Origin: Planctomycetota bacterium
GTDB lineage: Bacteria > Planctomycetota > UBA1135 > GCA-002686595
Reading direction: 5' to 3'
NCBI GenBank assembly: GCA_016795205.1
Contig: JAEUHZ010000011.1
Span: 34,350-98,349, forward strand
DNA: 64,000 nucleotides
The position numbers were made by a program, and so were the translations under genes. This document shows positions 17,312-26,819 of the stretch, piece by piece. The notes below the pieces were generated by a model. It searched no databases. It was not told the DNA's origin and saw only the letters and a list, made by a program, of their open reading frames with translations. The stretch's first letter is position 1; each line of letters begins with the position of its first letter.

Positions 17312-18307
17312 TTACGGCGGGCCTCCGCCCCTGGATTCGACCCCCGGGAGGGCTTGGCGCGCAAGCCGCAAGACCTCGCTGGCGCAGCCGAAGGCCAGCG
17401 TGACCCCGGCTCCGCCGTGGCCGTAGTCGTGGATCAGGACGCGCCCCGGGCGCGGGACCTCGGCCTCCAGGCGCACCGCCGGGCGGCCGGGGCGCAGGCC
17501 GACCTTCACGGCCCGCACGTCCGCCGCGCCGAGCGCGGGGAAGAAGCGCCGCGCGCGAGCCAGGATCGCGCCCGTCTCGGCCGGGTCGGGCTCCAGGTCC
17601 TCGCGGCCCGGGCCGGCGCTGCCGCCCAGGACCACGTCCCTGCCGCGCGGAATCGCATAGCACGGCCCGCCGTCGTGGTCGTCGAACGTGAACTCCTGCG
17701 TGAGGGCCCCGTCGACCAGCAGGACCTGCCCGCGGATCGGGAACAGCGATCGGTCGCGGCACAGCTCGCGCGCCGCGAGCCCGGTGCAGTTGACGACCAG
17801 CGGCGCGTGCTCCAGGGCCTCCCCGAGCGACGCGACCTCGCGTCGCGCGAAGCGCACACCGAGCGCCGCGCAACGCGCGCGCAGCCAGGGCAGGAACCGC
17901 CCCGTGTCGGCCACCGGCAGGCGCAGGCGCACGCCGCGCGCACGAGCTGGGTGGAGGCTCGCGGGCGCGACCTCGGCGTGCTCCGGCAGCGCGCGCAGGA
18001 ACGCCGGCGGCTCGACGCCCGGCGGGAACCACTCGACGCCGCGGCGCAGCGCGACCCCCGTGGCGGGATCGGCCGCGAGGCGCTCCAGCTCGCGGAGCGT
18101 CTCGAAGGCCCAGCGCTCGACGGGGGCGCCTCCTGCGACCTCGTAGGGGTACCAGACGGCCGCCGCGACGCTCGACACCTCCTGGGCCACGTCGCGCCGC
18201 TCCCAGGCCGCGACCGAGAAGCCGGCCTCGGCCAGGCGCAGGGCACACGCCAATCCCGACACGCCGGTCCCGACGACCAGCGCGTCGCATCGTTCGCCGG
18301 CGCTCAC
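17312..18307 (-). CDS. D-amino-acid-oxidase family FAD oxidoreductase
   Basis: FAD enzyme of 331 residues. The dinucleotide motif VVGTGVSGLACALRLAEAG lies at the N-terminus. The C-terminal LIHDYGHGGAGVTLAFGCA fits the D-amino-acid oxidase signature except for Asp in place of the usual Asn. It would oxidise a D-amino acid to the keto acid, ammonia and hydrogen peroxide. D-amino acid versus D-aspartate specificity is not decidable. The GTG start overlaps the ClpS stop (GTGA), so both are read from one message. An upstream open frame of the same phase runs through clpS and beyond but is a shadow. Confidence 0.87.
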   Translation of the reverse strand: MSAGERCDALVVGTGVSGLACALRLAEAGFSVAAWERRDVAQEVSSVAAAVWYPYEVAGGAPVERWAFETLRELERLAADPATGVALRRGVEWFPPGVEPPAFLRALPEHAEVAPASLHPARARGVRLRLPVADTGRFLPWLRARCAALGVRFARREVASLGEALEHAPLVVNCTGLAARELCRDRSLFPIRGQVLLVDGALTQEFTFDDHDGGPCYAIPRGRDVVLGGSAGPGREDLEPDPAETGAILARARRFFPALGAADVRAVKVGLRPGRPAVRLEAEVPRPGRVLIHDYGHGGAGVTLAFGCASEVLRLARQALPGVESRGGGPP

Positions 18308-18609
18308 TCGGGCTCGAGCGTCGCGCAGAGCGGGAAGCCGGACGGTCGCGCGGTGGAGCGGATCTGCTCGACGTACAGCTCCGCGCGTTCGAAGCTCGTG
18401 ATCTCGACGATCGCCGAGCCCGTGTCGTGGACCTCGTGGGTGAGCCGCACCGCCTCGCGCCGTTCCTTGTGGAACAGCCGCACGAGGAGGTCGATCACGA
18501 ACTCGAAGGTCGTGACGTCGTCGTTGAGCAGGATCACCTTCCAACGCGGCGCGACGCGGGACTCGACGCGCGTCTCGACTTCCGGCAGCAGGGTGGGAGC
18601 CGCGGCCAT
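18304..18609 (-). CDS. clpS: ATP-dependent Clp protease adaptor ClpS
   Basis: N-degron recognition adaptor of 101 residues, which delivers proteins with destabilising N-terminal residues to ClpA/ClpC-ClpP. The core KVILLNDDVTTFEFVIDLLVRLF and the later VRLTHEVHDTGSAIV are diagnostic of the fold and of the substrate-pocket region. No clpA or clpP is in the window. It is the first gene of a two-gene unit, coupled by a 4-base overlap to the amino-acid oxidase, and is divergent from the TRAP operon. Confidence 0.95.
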   Translation of the reverse strand: MAAAPTLLPEVETRVESRVAPRWKVILLNDDVTTFEFVIDLLVRLFHKERREAVRLTHEVHDTGSAIVEITSFERAELYVEQIRSTARPSGFPLCATLEPE

Positions 18610-18707
18610 GCCCCGATTCTAGCGAGCAGGCCCGGCGGCGGGCGGAGCCGGCCTCTCCCGCCGGGCAGCGCATCCCATTCCCGGGCCTGGACACTACGAT
18701 TCCGGCC

Positions 18708-19628
18708 TTGGACGCCACCCGCCACCTCCGGGGGAGCACCGTCGCCGCGCTCCTCGCGCTGGTCGCCAGCGGCTGCTCGATCGAGCGCTACGCGACCGGC
18801 AAGGTCGCCGACGCCCTGGCAGCGACCGGCGGCACGTTCGCGTCCGACGAGGACGTCGAGCTGGTGCGCGACGCCTCGCCCTTCGGGCTGAAGCTCATGG
18901 AGAACGTGCTCCAGTCCCAGCCCGAGCACCAGGAGCTGCTCACGGCGCTGGCGCGCGGCTTCACGCAGTACGCCTACGCGTTCGTGGCCCAGGACGGCGA
19001 CGCCGCCGAGTCGGAGAGCCTGGAGCGCGCCGAAGCGCTGCGCGAGCGGGCGCGCAAGCTGTACCTGCGCGGCCGCGAGTACGGGCTGCGCGCCCTGGAG
19101 GTCGCCCGACCCGGCTTCCGCGCCGCGCTCTCGGCCGATCCCGGGGCCGCGGCGGGGCGCTTGGCGCGGGCGCAGATCGAGGCGCTCTATTGGACGAGCG
19201 CGGCCTGGGGCGCGGCGCTGGCCTTGTCCAAGGATCGTCCCGAGGCGGTCGCGGACCAACCGGCGCTGGAGGCGCTGCTCGATCGCGCGCTCGCGATCGA
19301 CGAGGCCTACGGGGAGGGTGCGCTGCGCGCGCTGCTCGTGTCCTACGAGCCGGCGCGCATCGGCGGCGAGCGCGGCGCGGCCGAGCGCGCGCGGGGGCAT
19401 TTCACGCGTGCGGTCGCGCTCTCGCGGGGTCTCTCCGCGGGGCCGTACGTGGCGCTGGCCGAGACCGTCGCGGTCGCCGAGCAGGACCGCGCCGCCTTCG
19501 AGCGCCTGCTCGCGGCGGCGCTCGCGATCGACGTCGACGCCGCGCCCCCGCGCCGCGTCGAGAACCTGGTCCAGCAACGGCGCGCGCGCTGGCTCCTGGC
19601 GCGCGCCGACGAACTGTTCCTGGAATGA
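18708..19628 (+). CDS. TRAP-associated TatT-family periplasmic lipoprotein
   Basis: Predicted lipoprotein of 306 residues (lipobox LVASGC near residue 23), with helical, TPR-like content. It resembles the TatT component family (Treponema Tp0956 type) that associates with TRAP transporter binding proteins. The alternation of helical pairs from about 50 to 300, ending ARADELFLE, is consistent. Assignment rests heavily on position: dctP begins 19 bases downstream and the fused permease follows. The start is a TTG at 18708, chosen because it precedes the signal peptide directly and no ATG/GTG lies closer. Confidence 0.8.
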   Translation: MDATRHLRGSTVAALLALVASGCSIERYATGKVADALAATGGTFASDEDVELVRDASPFGLKLMENVLQSQPEHQELLTALARGFTQYAYAFVAQDGDAAESESLERAEALRERARKLYLRGREYGLRALEVARPGFRAALSADPGAAAGRLARAQIEALYWTSAAWGAALALSKDRPEAVADQPALEALLDRALAIDEAYGEGALRALLVSYEPARIGGERGAAERARGHFTRAVALSRGLSAGPYVALAETVAVAEQDRAAFERLLAAALAIDVDAAPPRRVENLVQQRRARWLLARADELFLE

Positions 19629-19647
19629 GGAGCCGGGACGCACGCTC

Positions 19648-20667
19648 ATGATCGCCACGCTCCTCCTCGGGTTCCTGCCCGCGCTGACCTCGGCCGCGAC
19701 CTGCGCCGAGCCCGCCCCGGTGCTCCAGCAGAAGCGGACGCTCAAGCTCGCGACGCTGGTCCCCAAGGGCTCGAGCTACCACAAGTCCCTGCAGGCCATG
19801 GGCGAGGCCTGGCGGTCCGGACCGGAGGGCGGCGCGGCCCTCACGATCTACCCCGACGGGACCATGGGCGGCGAGGCCGACATGGTGCGGCGCATGCGCG
19901 CCGGTCAGCTCCAGGCGGCCATGATCAGCGTCACGGGGCTGCGCGAGATCGACCCGGCGGTCACGGCGCTCCAGAACCTGCCGCTCGTGTTCGACGACCT
20001 GGACGAGGCCGCCGCGGTGCGGGCCGCGCTGTTGCCGCGGCTCGAGCGGGCGCTCGCGGAGCGCGGCTTCGTGGCGCTGTTCTTCGGCGACGTGGGCTGG
20101 GTGCGGTTCTTCACGAAGAACGCCGTGCGCACGCCGGACGACATGCGGCGCGTGAAGCTCTTCACCTGGTCGGGCTCGACCGAGCAGGCCGACTTCATGA
20201 AGTCGATGGGCTGGAGCCCGGTGCTCTTGGAGTCGGCCGACATCCTGCCGGGGCTCCAGACGGGGCTCATCGAGGGCGCCCCGGTCGTGCCCTACTTCGC
20301 GCTCAAGGGGCAGTTCTTCGGCGTGGCGAAGCACATGCTGGAGATCGACTGGGCGCCGCTGGTGGGCGCGCTGGTCGTGACGCGCAAGGCCTGGGACGAG
20401 CTGCCGCCGGCGCTGCGCGAGCACTGCGCGCGCGCGGCGCTCGAGGCCGGGGCCAAGATCACCGCCGACAGCCGCCGCGAGAACGACGAGGCCGTCGAAG
20501 CCATGCGCAAGCGCGGCCTCACCGTGCAGCCCATGACGCCCGAGCTCAAGCGCACCTGGCGCGCCTTCATCGAGCCGATCTGGCCCAAGCTGCGCGGCCT
20601 CGACGTGCCCGCGGACCTCTACGACGAGGTCATGCGGCTGCTGGCCGAGCGCCGGTCGGCCAAGTGA
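19648..20667 (+). CDS. dctP: TRAP transporter solute-binding protein (DctP family)
   Basis: Periplasmic substrate-binding protein of 339 residues with a signal peptide (about 1-20). The family hallmarks are the N-terminal LKLATLVPKGSSYHKSL, the DGTMGGEADMVRRMRAGQLQ strand-helix, and the conserved Arg region GWVRFFTK-VRTPDDMRRVK that normally binds a carboxylate. TRAP systems use ion gradients to take up organic acids; the ligand is not determinable here. Its stop overlaps the permease start (GTGA). Confidence 0.93.
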   Translation: MIATLLLGFLPALTSAATCAEPAPVLQQKRTLKLATLVPKGSSYHKSLQAMGEAWRSGPEGGAALTIYPDGTMGGEADMVRRMRAGQLQAAMISVTGLREIDPAVTALQNLPLVFDDLDEAAAVRAALLPRLERALAERGFVALFFGDVGWVRFFTKNAVRTPDDMRRVKLFTWSGSTEQADFMKSMGWSPVLLESADILPGLQTGLIEGAPVVPYFALKGQFFGVAKHMLEIDWAPLVGALVVTRKAWDELPPALREHCARAALEAGAKITADSRRENDEAVEAMRKRGLTVQPMTPELKRTWRAFIEPIWPKLRGLDVPADLYDEVMRLLAERRSAK

Positions 20668-22508
20668 CGACCGCGGCCGCCGGGCCGGCCGCGGCGCGGC
20701 CGCGCGTGCTGCGCGTAGTGCGCGGGCTGGAGAACCTGGTCCTGGCGCTGTCGCTCGCCGCGATCGCGATCCTGCCGGTGGCCGAGATGCTGCTGCGCTC
20801 CGCGGGCGCCGCCGGCATCCCGGGGGCCAGCACGATCACGCAGCACCTCGTGCTGGTCGTCGGCATGGCCGGCGGTGCGATCGCCGCGCGCGAGCGGCGC
20901 ATGCTGGCGCTCTCGACGGTCGAGAACTTCCTCACGGGTCGCTGGCGCAGCGGCGCGCACCTCGTGACGCTCGCGCTGGCGTCCGGCGTCGCGGCCTGGC
21001 TGGCGGTCGCGGGCTGGATGTTCGTGGCGGACGAGCGCGAGTTCCCGCGCGACCTGGCCTGGGGCGTCCCGCTGTGGGTCGTCCAACTGGCGATCCCGGC
21101 TGGCTTCGGCCTGGTCGCCGCGCGCCTGGCGTGGAGCGCCGCGGAGACGCTGCGCGGACGCTTCCTCGCGCTCTCGATCGCTGCCGGCGTGATCGCGCTG
21201 GGCGCGTTCGGGCCCGCCGATCCGGCGGGCCTCGTGACCCCGGCGCTCGTGCTCCTGGGCCTGGCGACGCTGCTCGGCGCACCGATCTTCGTGACGCTGG
21301 GCGGCGCGGCGCTGATCCTGTTCTGGGGCGCGGGCGAGCCGATCGCCTCGATCCCGATCGACCACTACCGGCTGGTCACGAACCCGAGCCTGGCCTCGAT
21401 CCCGCTCTTCACGCTGGCCGGCTACTTCCTGGCCGAGGGTGGCGCCTCGCGGCGGCTCCTGGCGCTGTTCCAGGCCGCCTTCGCCGGGTTCCGGGGTGGG
21501 CCGGCGCTCGTGACCGTGCTCGTGTGCGCGTTCTTCACGACCTTCACCGGCGCGTCGGGCGTCACGGTGCTGGCGCTCGGCGGGCTGCTGCTCCCGATCC
21601 TCCTCTCCTCGGGCTACCGCGAGCGGCCGGCGCTGGGGCTGGTCACGGGCGCGAGCTCGCTGGGCATGCTGTTCCCGCCCTGCCTGCCGATCGTGCTCTA
21701 CGCGATCGTCGCGCAGCAGCCGATGGGGGACATGTTCCTGGGCGGCCTCCTGCCCGGCTGCGTGCTCGTCGCGGTCACGGTCGCCTGGGGCGTGCGCGCC
21801 GGGCCGCCGGCCGGGCCGCGCGCCCCGCTCGACCTGGCGCGCGCGCGCCGCGCCGCGTGGGACGCCAAGTGGGAGCTCATGCTGCCCGTGGTGGCCGTCG
21901 GTGCGCTGTTCAGCGGCTTCGCGACGCCGGTCGAGGCGGCCGGCATCACGGCCCTCTTCGCCGGGTTCACGCAGGTCGTCGTGCACCGCGACATCGCGCC
22001 CGTGCGCGGCGTGGCCCGAGTGCTCGGCGAGTGCGGGCTCGTGATCGGCGGCGTGCTGCTCATCCTGGGCGTCGCGTTGGCCTTCACGAACTGGCTGGTG
22101 ACCGCCGACGTGCCGAGCGTGCTCCTCGAGGGCGTCACGGCCCGCGTCGAGTCGAAGTGGGCCTTCCTGCTGCTCCTCAACCTCTTCCTGCTGCTCGTCG
22201 GCTGCCTGATGGACGTCTACTCGGCGATCGTGGTCGTCGTGCCGCTGGTCGTGCCGCTGGGCGAGCACTACGGCATCCACCCGATCCATCTGGGCATCGT
22301 GTTCCTGGCGAACCTGGAGCTCGGCTACCTGACGCCGCCGGTGGGCATGAACCTGTTCCTCGCGAGCTACCGACTGGGGAAGCCGTTGGTCGAGGTCTAC
22401 CGGGCGGTGCTGCCAGTGCTCGTGGTCCTGATCGTCGGGGTGCTGGCGATCACGTATCTGCCGGCGCTCTCGACCTGGCTGCCGGAGCTCCTGGGCAGCA
22501 GCCGCTGA
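20664..22508 (+). CDS. TRAP transporter permease, fused small and large subunits (DctQM)
   Basis: Inner-membrane permease of 614 residues. Residues about 20-165 form a four-helix DctQ-like small subunit (IAIAILPVAEMLLR and GRWRSGAHLVTLALA). Residues about 180-614 form the DctM large subunit with about 12 helices, including TFTGASGVTVLALGGLLLPIL and TPPVGMNLFLASYRLGKP. Most TRAP systems encode these as two proteins; fusions are known. The operon order TatT-DctP-DctQM is complete for transport. The gene ends three bases from the convergent saccharopine-dehydrogenase-like gene. Confidence 0.93.
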   Translation: MTTAAAGPAAARPRVLRVVRGLENLVLALSLAAIAILPVAEMLLRSAGAAGIPGASTITQHLVLVVGMAGGAIAARERRMLALSTVENFLTGRWRSGAHLVTLALASGVAAWLAVAGWMFVADEREFPRDLAWGVPLWVVQLAIPAGFGLVAARLAWSAAETLRGRFLALSIAAGVIALGAFGPADPAGLVTPALVLLGLATLLGAPIFVTLGGAALILFWGAGEPIASIPIDHYRLVTNPSLASIPLFTLAGYFLAEGGASRRLLALFQAAFAGFRGGPALVTVLVCAFFTTFTGASGVTVLALGGLLLPILLSSGYRERPALGLVTGASSLGMLFPPCLPIVLYAIVAQQPMGDMFLGGLLPGCVLVAVTVAWGVRAGPPAGPRAPLDLARARRAAWDAKWELMLPVVAVGALFSGFATPVEAAGITALFAGFTQVVVHRDIAPVRGVARVLGECGLVIGGVLLILGVALAFTNWLVTADVPSVLLEGVTARVESKWAFLLLLNLFLLLVGCLMDVYSAIVVVVPLVVPLGEHYGIHPIHLGIVFLANLELGYLTPPVGMNLFLASYRLGKPLVEVYRAVLPVLVVLIVGVLAITYLPALSTWLPELLGSSR

Positions 22509-22511
22509 GGG

Positions 22512-23636
22512 CTAGGCCTGCACGGTCGCCAGGCGCTCCTCGAGCTGCGCCAGGAACCAGCTCGTGTCCACGAAGCGCTCCGGGGTCGCGAAGCCGCGCG
22601 GCGCGCCGCGGCCGCTGGCCATGTGATGCGCCACGATCGTGATGCCCCAGCAGGTCGTGAGCTCCATCGCCGCGAAGCGCGTGGCGCGGTCGGCCGGCAC
22701 GTCGAGCCGCAGCTCGTGGACGCGCCGCAGCGGGCCCGCGCGCGCCGTCCCGCGGACCGAGAGGATCAGCCGGTCGCGATCCCGGGCCGGGTCGTAGGCG
22801 AGCGCCGGATCCGACGCCAGGCGCAACGCCAGCTCGCGGTCGCGCTGCTCGTCGCCGGCCAGGTGCCCGAGCGTCCGCCAGCCCTGCACGAGCCCCCAGT
22901 GTCCGTCGTAGCGGATCGTGCGGTAGTCGTAGTCCTTGACGCCCGCGCGCGCCAGGAAGCGCACGACCTGCGGCGAGTTGTTCGACGTGGGCGCGCACTC
23001 GAGCCCTGCGTCGAAGCGCTCGATGGAGGACAGCGCCGGCTCCAGCACCAGGCGTCCGCCGCGCAGCGCGGGCACGGCGCCGGAGTACTCCGAGATCAGC
23101 CCTTCCGGGCTGAAGACCAGCTTGTAGCCGAGCGGATTGAGCGCGGGATCCGGCCGCACGAGGGGCAGCCCGCCACAGCGCACGCGCACCTCGTCGCAAC
23201 CGTGCGCGCGCGCCAGGTGGACCGCCAGCACGTTCGAGATCCCGGGCGAGACGCCGCAATCGGGGACGACCGGGACCTCACAGCGGCGCGCCAGCGCCTC
23301 CTGTCGGGCCACGACGGCCGGGTTGCCGCCCAGGTCGCAGAACGGCACGCGCGCGGCGAGCGCGCGGCGCGTGAGCTCGACGTTGGCCGAGTAGGGCGCG
23401 CACGAGAGGGCCGCGTCGGCGTCCGCGAGCTCCGTCGGGCCGGCGTCGGCGCGGAACCTCAGACGCGTGGCACGCTGGCCGAGCAGCCGCGTGAGCCGTT
23501 GCTTCGCGCCCCGCGCGCGCGCGGCGTCGGGCTCGACGACCAGCACGGAGCGGGCCTCGCCGTGGAGCACGAGGTCGTGGACGGCGGCGGTGCCCTGGCG
23601 GCCGGCACCGAAGACGACGTAGGCGTGGCGGGTCAC
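22512..23636 (-). CDS. Saccharopine dehydrogenase-like oxidoreductase
   Basis: NAD(P)-dependent enzyme of 374 residues. The N-terminal Rossmann motif VFGAGRQGTAAVHDL is followed by the family-typical segments SCAPYSANVELTRRAL and VPDCGVSPGISNVLAVHLA. It resembles the saccharopine dehydrogenase/lysine 6-dehydrogenase group, which forms or cleaves secondary amines of amino acids. The exact reaction is uncertain. The GTG start follows a non-coding stretch; the much longer open frame upstream is antisense to the peptidase gene. Neighbouring amino-acid genes (oxidase, TRAP transporter) make an amino-acid catabolic role reasonable. Confidence 0.85.
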   Translation of the reverse strand: MTRHAYVVFGAGRQGTAAVHDLVLHGEARSVLVVEPDAARARGAKQRLTRLLGQRATRLRFRADAGPTELADADAALSCAPYSANVELTRRALAARVPFCDLGGNPAVVARQEALARRCEVPVVPDCGVSPGISNVLAVHLARAHGCDEVRVRCGGLPLVRPDPALNPLGYKLVFSPEGLISEYSGAVPALRGGRLVLEPALSSIERFDAGLECAPTSNNSPQVVRFLARAGVKDYDYRTIRYDGHWGLVQGWRTLGHLAGDEQRDRELALRLASDPALAYDPARDRDRLILSVRGTARAGPLRRVHELRLDVPADRATRFAAMELTTCWGITIVAHHMASGRGAPRGFATPERFVDTSWFLAQLEERLATVQA

Positions 23637-23786
23637 GGGGCGGGACTCGGGCTGGGCACGGACCGCCGGGACTCTAGCGCGCGCGAGGCCGCAGTTCCCG
23701 GCTGCCGCGACCGGCGCTCCTCGCGCATACTCGGAGGCGGCGCGGCGCGAGACCGCGCCCCCCCCCCTGCGACCCCGGCTCTCCCC

Positions 23787-26700
23787 ATGACGCGACTGCT
23801 CCCCGGCCTCGCGGCCGCCGCCCTGTCGTTCCCTGCGGTCTCCGCCGCCCACGAGGCCCCGCCGGCCGCCGCGGCGTCGAGCGCGCGCGCGCCGGAGGGC
23901 GCGCTGGAGCGCGCGCTGGCGGAGTGGCGCGCGCGCCACGGCGCCGCCTGGCGCGCGCACCTGGACGCGAGCACCGGCCGGCTCGAGTTCCTGTTCGGCG
24001 GCTCGGCGGCGCCGTCGCGCGCGCCCGCCGCGGACGAGGACTTCGAGGACTTGGCGCGCGAGGCCGTCGCGGCGACGCACGCGCTGCACGGCATCGCGTC
24101 CGAGGAACTCGTGCTCGACGCGGTGCGCTTCCTGCCGCTGGCCCAGATCGGCAGCACGGACAAGCTCGCCGTGCGCTTCGTGCAGCGCGTGGGCGGGCTG
24201 CCCGTGGAGGCCGGGACGCTGAGCTGCGTGTTCGACACGCGCGGGCGGCTCGTCGCGTTGCAGGCCCAAGGCGTGCCCGAGGCCCGGCGCATCGAGCTCC
24301 AGCCGTCGCTCCCGCCCGAGCGCGCGCGCGCGCTGGCGGCCGCTGCCTTCGGGCGCGACGAGGGCGAGCTCGCGAGCTCCGTGTCGGGCGCGACGCTCAC
24401 GATCACGAGGGCGCGCGGCGGCGCGCTGGCTTGGCGCGTCGAGGTCCGCAGCGAGCTCGAGGGCGCCATGCCGGTGGGTCGAGCCTACTGGATCGACGCG
24501 CACGACGGGGACGTGCTCGACTCCCACGCGACCGTGCACCAGCTCGAGGTGCGCGGCACCGTGCGCGCGCTGGTGTCCCCGGGCCTGCAACCCGACACCG
24601 CGGCCAACCCCGAGGTGGCGACGCCCATGCGTCACGTGCGGGTCTCGAGCTCCGCCGGCACGGTCACGACCGACGCTGCCGGCCAGTTCTCCTTCCCCGG
24701 CGTGAACAACTCGCTGCAGGTGACCGTGGGCTTCGCCGGCCCCTTCAACAACGTCCAGAACGTGGCCGGCGCCGAGTACACGCTGACCGCGACCCTGCCC
24801 GCGAACCAGGACAACGTCCTGACGATGAACCCGTCCTCCGCGGCCCAGGTCACCGCGCAGGGCAACGCGTTCCACCACGTGAACCTGCTGCGGGATTGGA
24901 TCCGCTCGATCGTCCCCACGGACGCCACGGCGGACTTCGTGATGAACGCCAACGTGAACCTGAGCCAGACCTGCAACGCCTACTTCGACGGCGGATCGAC
25001 CAACTACTTCCTGTCCGGCGGTGGCTGCGTGAACACGGCCTACTCGACCGTGGTGGCCCACGAGAACGGGCACTGGCTCAACGTGCGCTACGGCACGGGC
25101 AACGGCATGGACGGGATGGGCGAGGGCAACGCCGACGTCTTCGCCATGTACCTGTACGACACGCCGGTCGTGGGCCAGGGCTTCTGCGGCACGAACTGCC
25201 ACATCCGCACGGGCCTCAACACGCGGCAGTTCTGCGGCGACCTGTCGCCCTCCTGCTACGGGCAGGTGCACGCGGACGGCGAGGTGTGGATGGGCGCGGC
25301 CTGGAAGATCCGCGCACGGCTCGGCGCGCACCTGGGCGACGCGGCCGGCGACCTGGCGGCGAACACGCTGTTCCTGTCCTGGATGAACGCCTTCGATCAG
25401 GGCGCGATCCGCTCGGTCATCGAGAGCCAGTGGCTCGCCCTGGACGACGACGACGGCAACCTGAACAACGGCTCGCCGCACTACCTGCAGATCGACGGCG
25501 GCTTCCGCGAGCAGGGCTTCCCCGGCTTCGAGCTGCGTCCGGTGACGATCGAGACGGTCACGCTGGTGCCGGACGCACCCGCTGACGTCGGGCCGTACGG
25601 CGTGGACGCGGCGATCGCGGTCCACTTCCCCGGGGCCACGCTCGCGGGTGCGAGCCTGCACTGGCGCGTGAACGGAGCGCCCTTCGTCGAGACGCCGCTC
25701 GTGCCGCAGGGCGGCACCTGGTGCGCGGCCGCGATCCCGCCGGTCGCGGCTCCGGCGCAGGTCGACTACTACCTGACCGCGTCCGATTCCCTCGGCAACG
25801 CGCTGCGCTGGCCGAGCCCGATGGGCTTCCACGGGTTCCGCGTGGGCAGCGCCGTGCCGTTCGCGAGCTTCGACTTCGAGTCCGGGCCCGCCGGCTGGAC
25901 GCACGCGTCGTACGGCGACACGGCCAACTCCGGGGACGAGTGGCAGCTCGGCGCGCCCGGCGGTCGCTTCGGCGACGAGGGCATGCCCGGCGGCGTGGTC
26001 TCCTGGCGCGACCCTGCGGCGGCTTGGAGCGGCACGAACTGCTGGGGCTACGACCTGGGCAACGGGTCGAACGGCAAGTATGGCACGAACATCCACGTCT
26101 GGCTGCGCTCGCCCGCGATCGATTGCACGGAGGCGCGCGGCACGCGCCTGTCGTTCCGCCGCTGGCTCAGCGTGCAGTACGGCGTGGCCGACCAGGCGCG
26201 CGTGCGGGTCAACGGGCAGGTCGTGTGGTCGAACCCGGCCTCGCAGCACCTGCTCGAGCAGGCGTGGAGCCTGCAAGAGCTCGACATCTCGGCCCTGGCT
26301 GACGGCCAGCCCGCCGTGCAGGTCGAGTTCGAGCTCCAGAGCGACGGCAGCGTGCAGCTCGGCGGCTGGAACGTCGACGACGTCGTGCTCTCGCGCCTGG
26401 GACCGGCCGCGGGCGGCTGCCTGGCCCCGACCACCTATGGACCGGGCAAGCTGCACTCCGGAGGCACGGTGGCCGTGCTCGAGGCGCTGGGCGAGCCGAG
26501 CGCGCTGTTCGGCCCCTTCCAATTGCGGCTCGACTCGGCCGTGCCGCTGCGGCCGGCGATGGTGTACTCCTCGCACGCCCCGGCCTCGACGCCGCTCCTG
26601 GGCGGCACGCTGCTCATCGCGCAGCCCTTCGCGCGCGAGGTCGCCTGGACCACCGACGCCCTGGGGGACGCGAGCGCGACCTACACGGTCCAACCGTTCC

Positions 26701-26807
26701 AGGTCGGCACGACGCGCTTCTTCCAGTGCGTCTTCCGCGACCCCGCCAGCCCGGACGGGACCGGGCTGGGCTTCTCGCGCGCCTTGCGCGTCAGCTTCTG
26801 TCCTTGA
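23787..26807 (+). CDS. Secreted M36-like (fungalysin) zinc metallopeptidase
   Basis: Exported peptidase of 1006 residues. A signal peptide precedes an FTP/PepSY-like propeptide (about 50-250). A carboxypeptidase-regulatory-like domain (about 255-340) comes next. The catalytic domain carries zinc ligands H425-E-N-G-H429 and the third ligand in GMGEGNAD (Glu446), closest to the M36 form GMGEGWSD. Residues about 580-680 form a beta-sandwich. About 690-860 resemble a MAM/jelly-roll domain (FDFESGPAGWTH). A final beta domain of about 150 residues ends VSFCP. It probably digests extracellular protein after propeptide removal. Cys pairs in the catalytic domain suggest disulfides. Confidence 0.88.
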   Translation: MTRLLPGLAAAALSFPAVSAAHEAPPAAAASSARAPEGALERALAEWRARHGAAWRAHLDASTGRLEFLFGGSAAPSRAPAADEDFEDLAREAVAATHALHGIASEELVLDAVRFLPLAQIGSTDKLAVRFVQRVGGLPVEAGTLSCVFDTRGRLVALQAQGVPEARRIELQPSLPPERARALAAAAFGRDEGELASSVSGATLTITRARGGALAWRVEVRSELEGAMPVGRAYWIDAHDGDVLDSHATVHQLEVRGTVRALVSPGLQPDTAANPEVATPMRHVRVSSSAGTVTTDAAGQFSFPGVNNSLQVTVGFAGPFNNVQNVAGAEYTLTATLPANQDNVLTMNPSSAAQVTAQGNAFHHVNLLRDWIRSIVPTDATADFVMNANVNLSQTCNAYFDGGSTNYFLSGGGCVNTAYSTVVAHENGHWLNVRYGTGNGMDGMGEGNADVFAMYLYDTPVVGQGFCGTNCHIRTGLNTRQFCGDLSPSCYGQVHADGEVWMGAAWKIRARLGAHLGDAAGDLAANTLFLSWMNAFDQGAIRSVIESQWLALDDDDGNLNNGSPHYLQIDGGFREQGFPGFELRPVTIETVTLVPDAPADVGPYGVDAAIAVHFPGATLAGASLHWRVNGAPFVETPLVPQGGTWCAAAIPPVAAPAQVDYYLTASDSLGNALRWPSPMGFHGFRVGSAVPFASFDFESGPAGWTHASYGDTANSGDEWQLGAPGGRFGDEGMPGGVVSWRDPAAAWSGTNCWGYDLGNGSNGKYGTNIHVWLRSPAIDCTEARGTRLSFRRWLSVQYGVADQARVRVNGQVVWSNPASQHLLEQAWSLQELDISALADGQPAVQVEFELQSDGSVQLGGWNVDDVVLSRLGPAAGGCLAPTTYGPGKLHSGGTVAVLEALGEPSALFGPFQLRLDSAVPLRPAMVYSSHAPASTPLLGGTLLIAQPFAREVAWTTDALGDASATYTVQPFQVGTTRFFQCVFRDPASPDGTGLGFSRALRVSFCP

Positions 26808-26819
26808 CGGGCGAGCGCC

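Noticed and set aside
22512..26693. A 1393-codon open frame on the minus strand covering the peptidase gene
   Set aside because: Only its last 374 codons look like protein; the rest is antisense to the M36-like gene and has Arg/His/Val-rich shadow composition caused by high GC.
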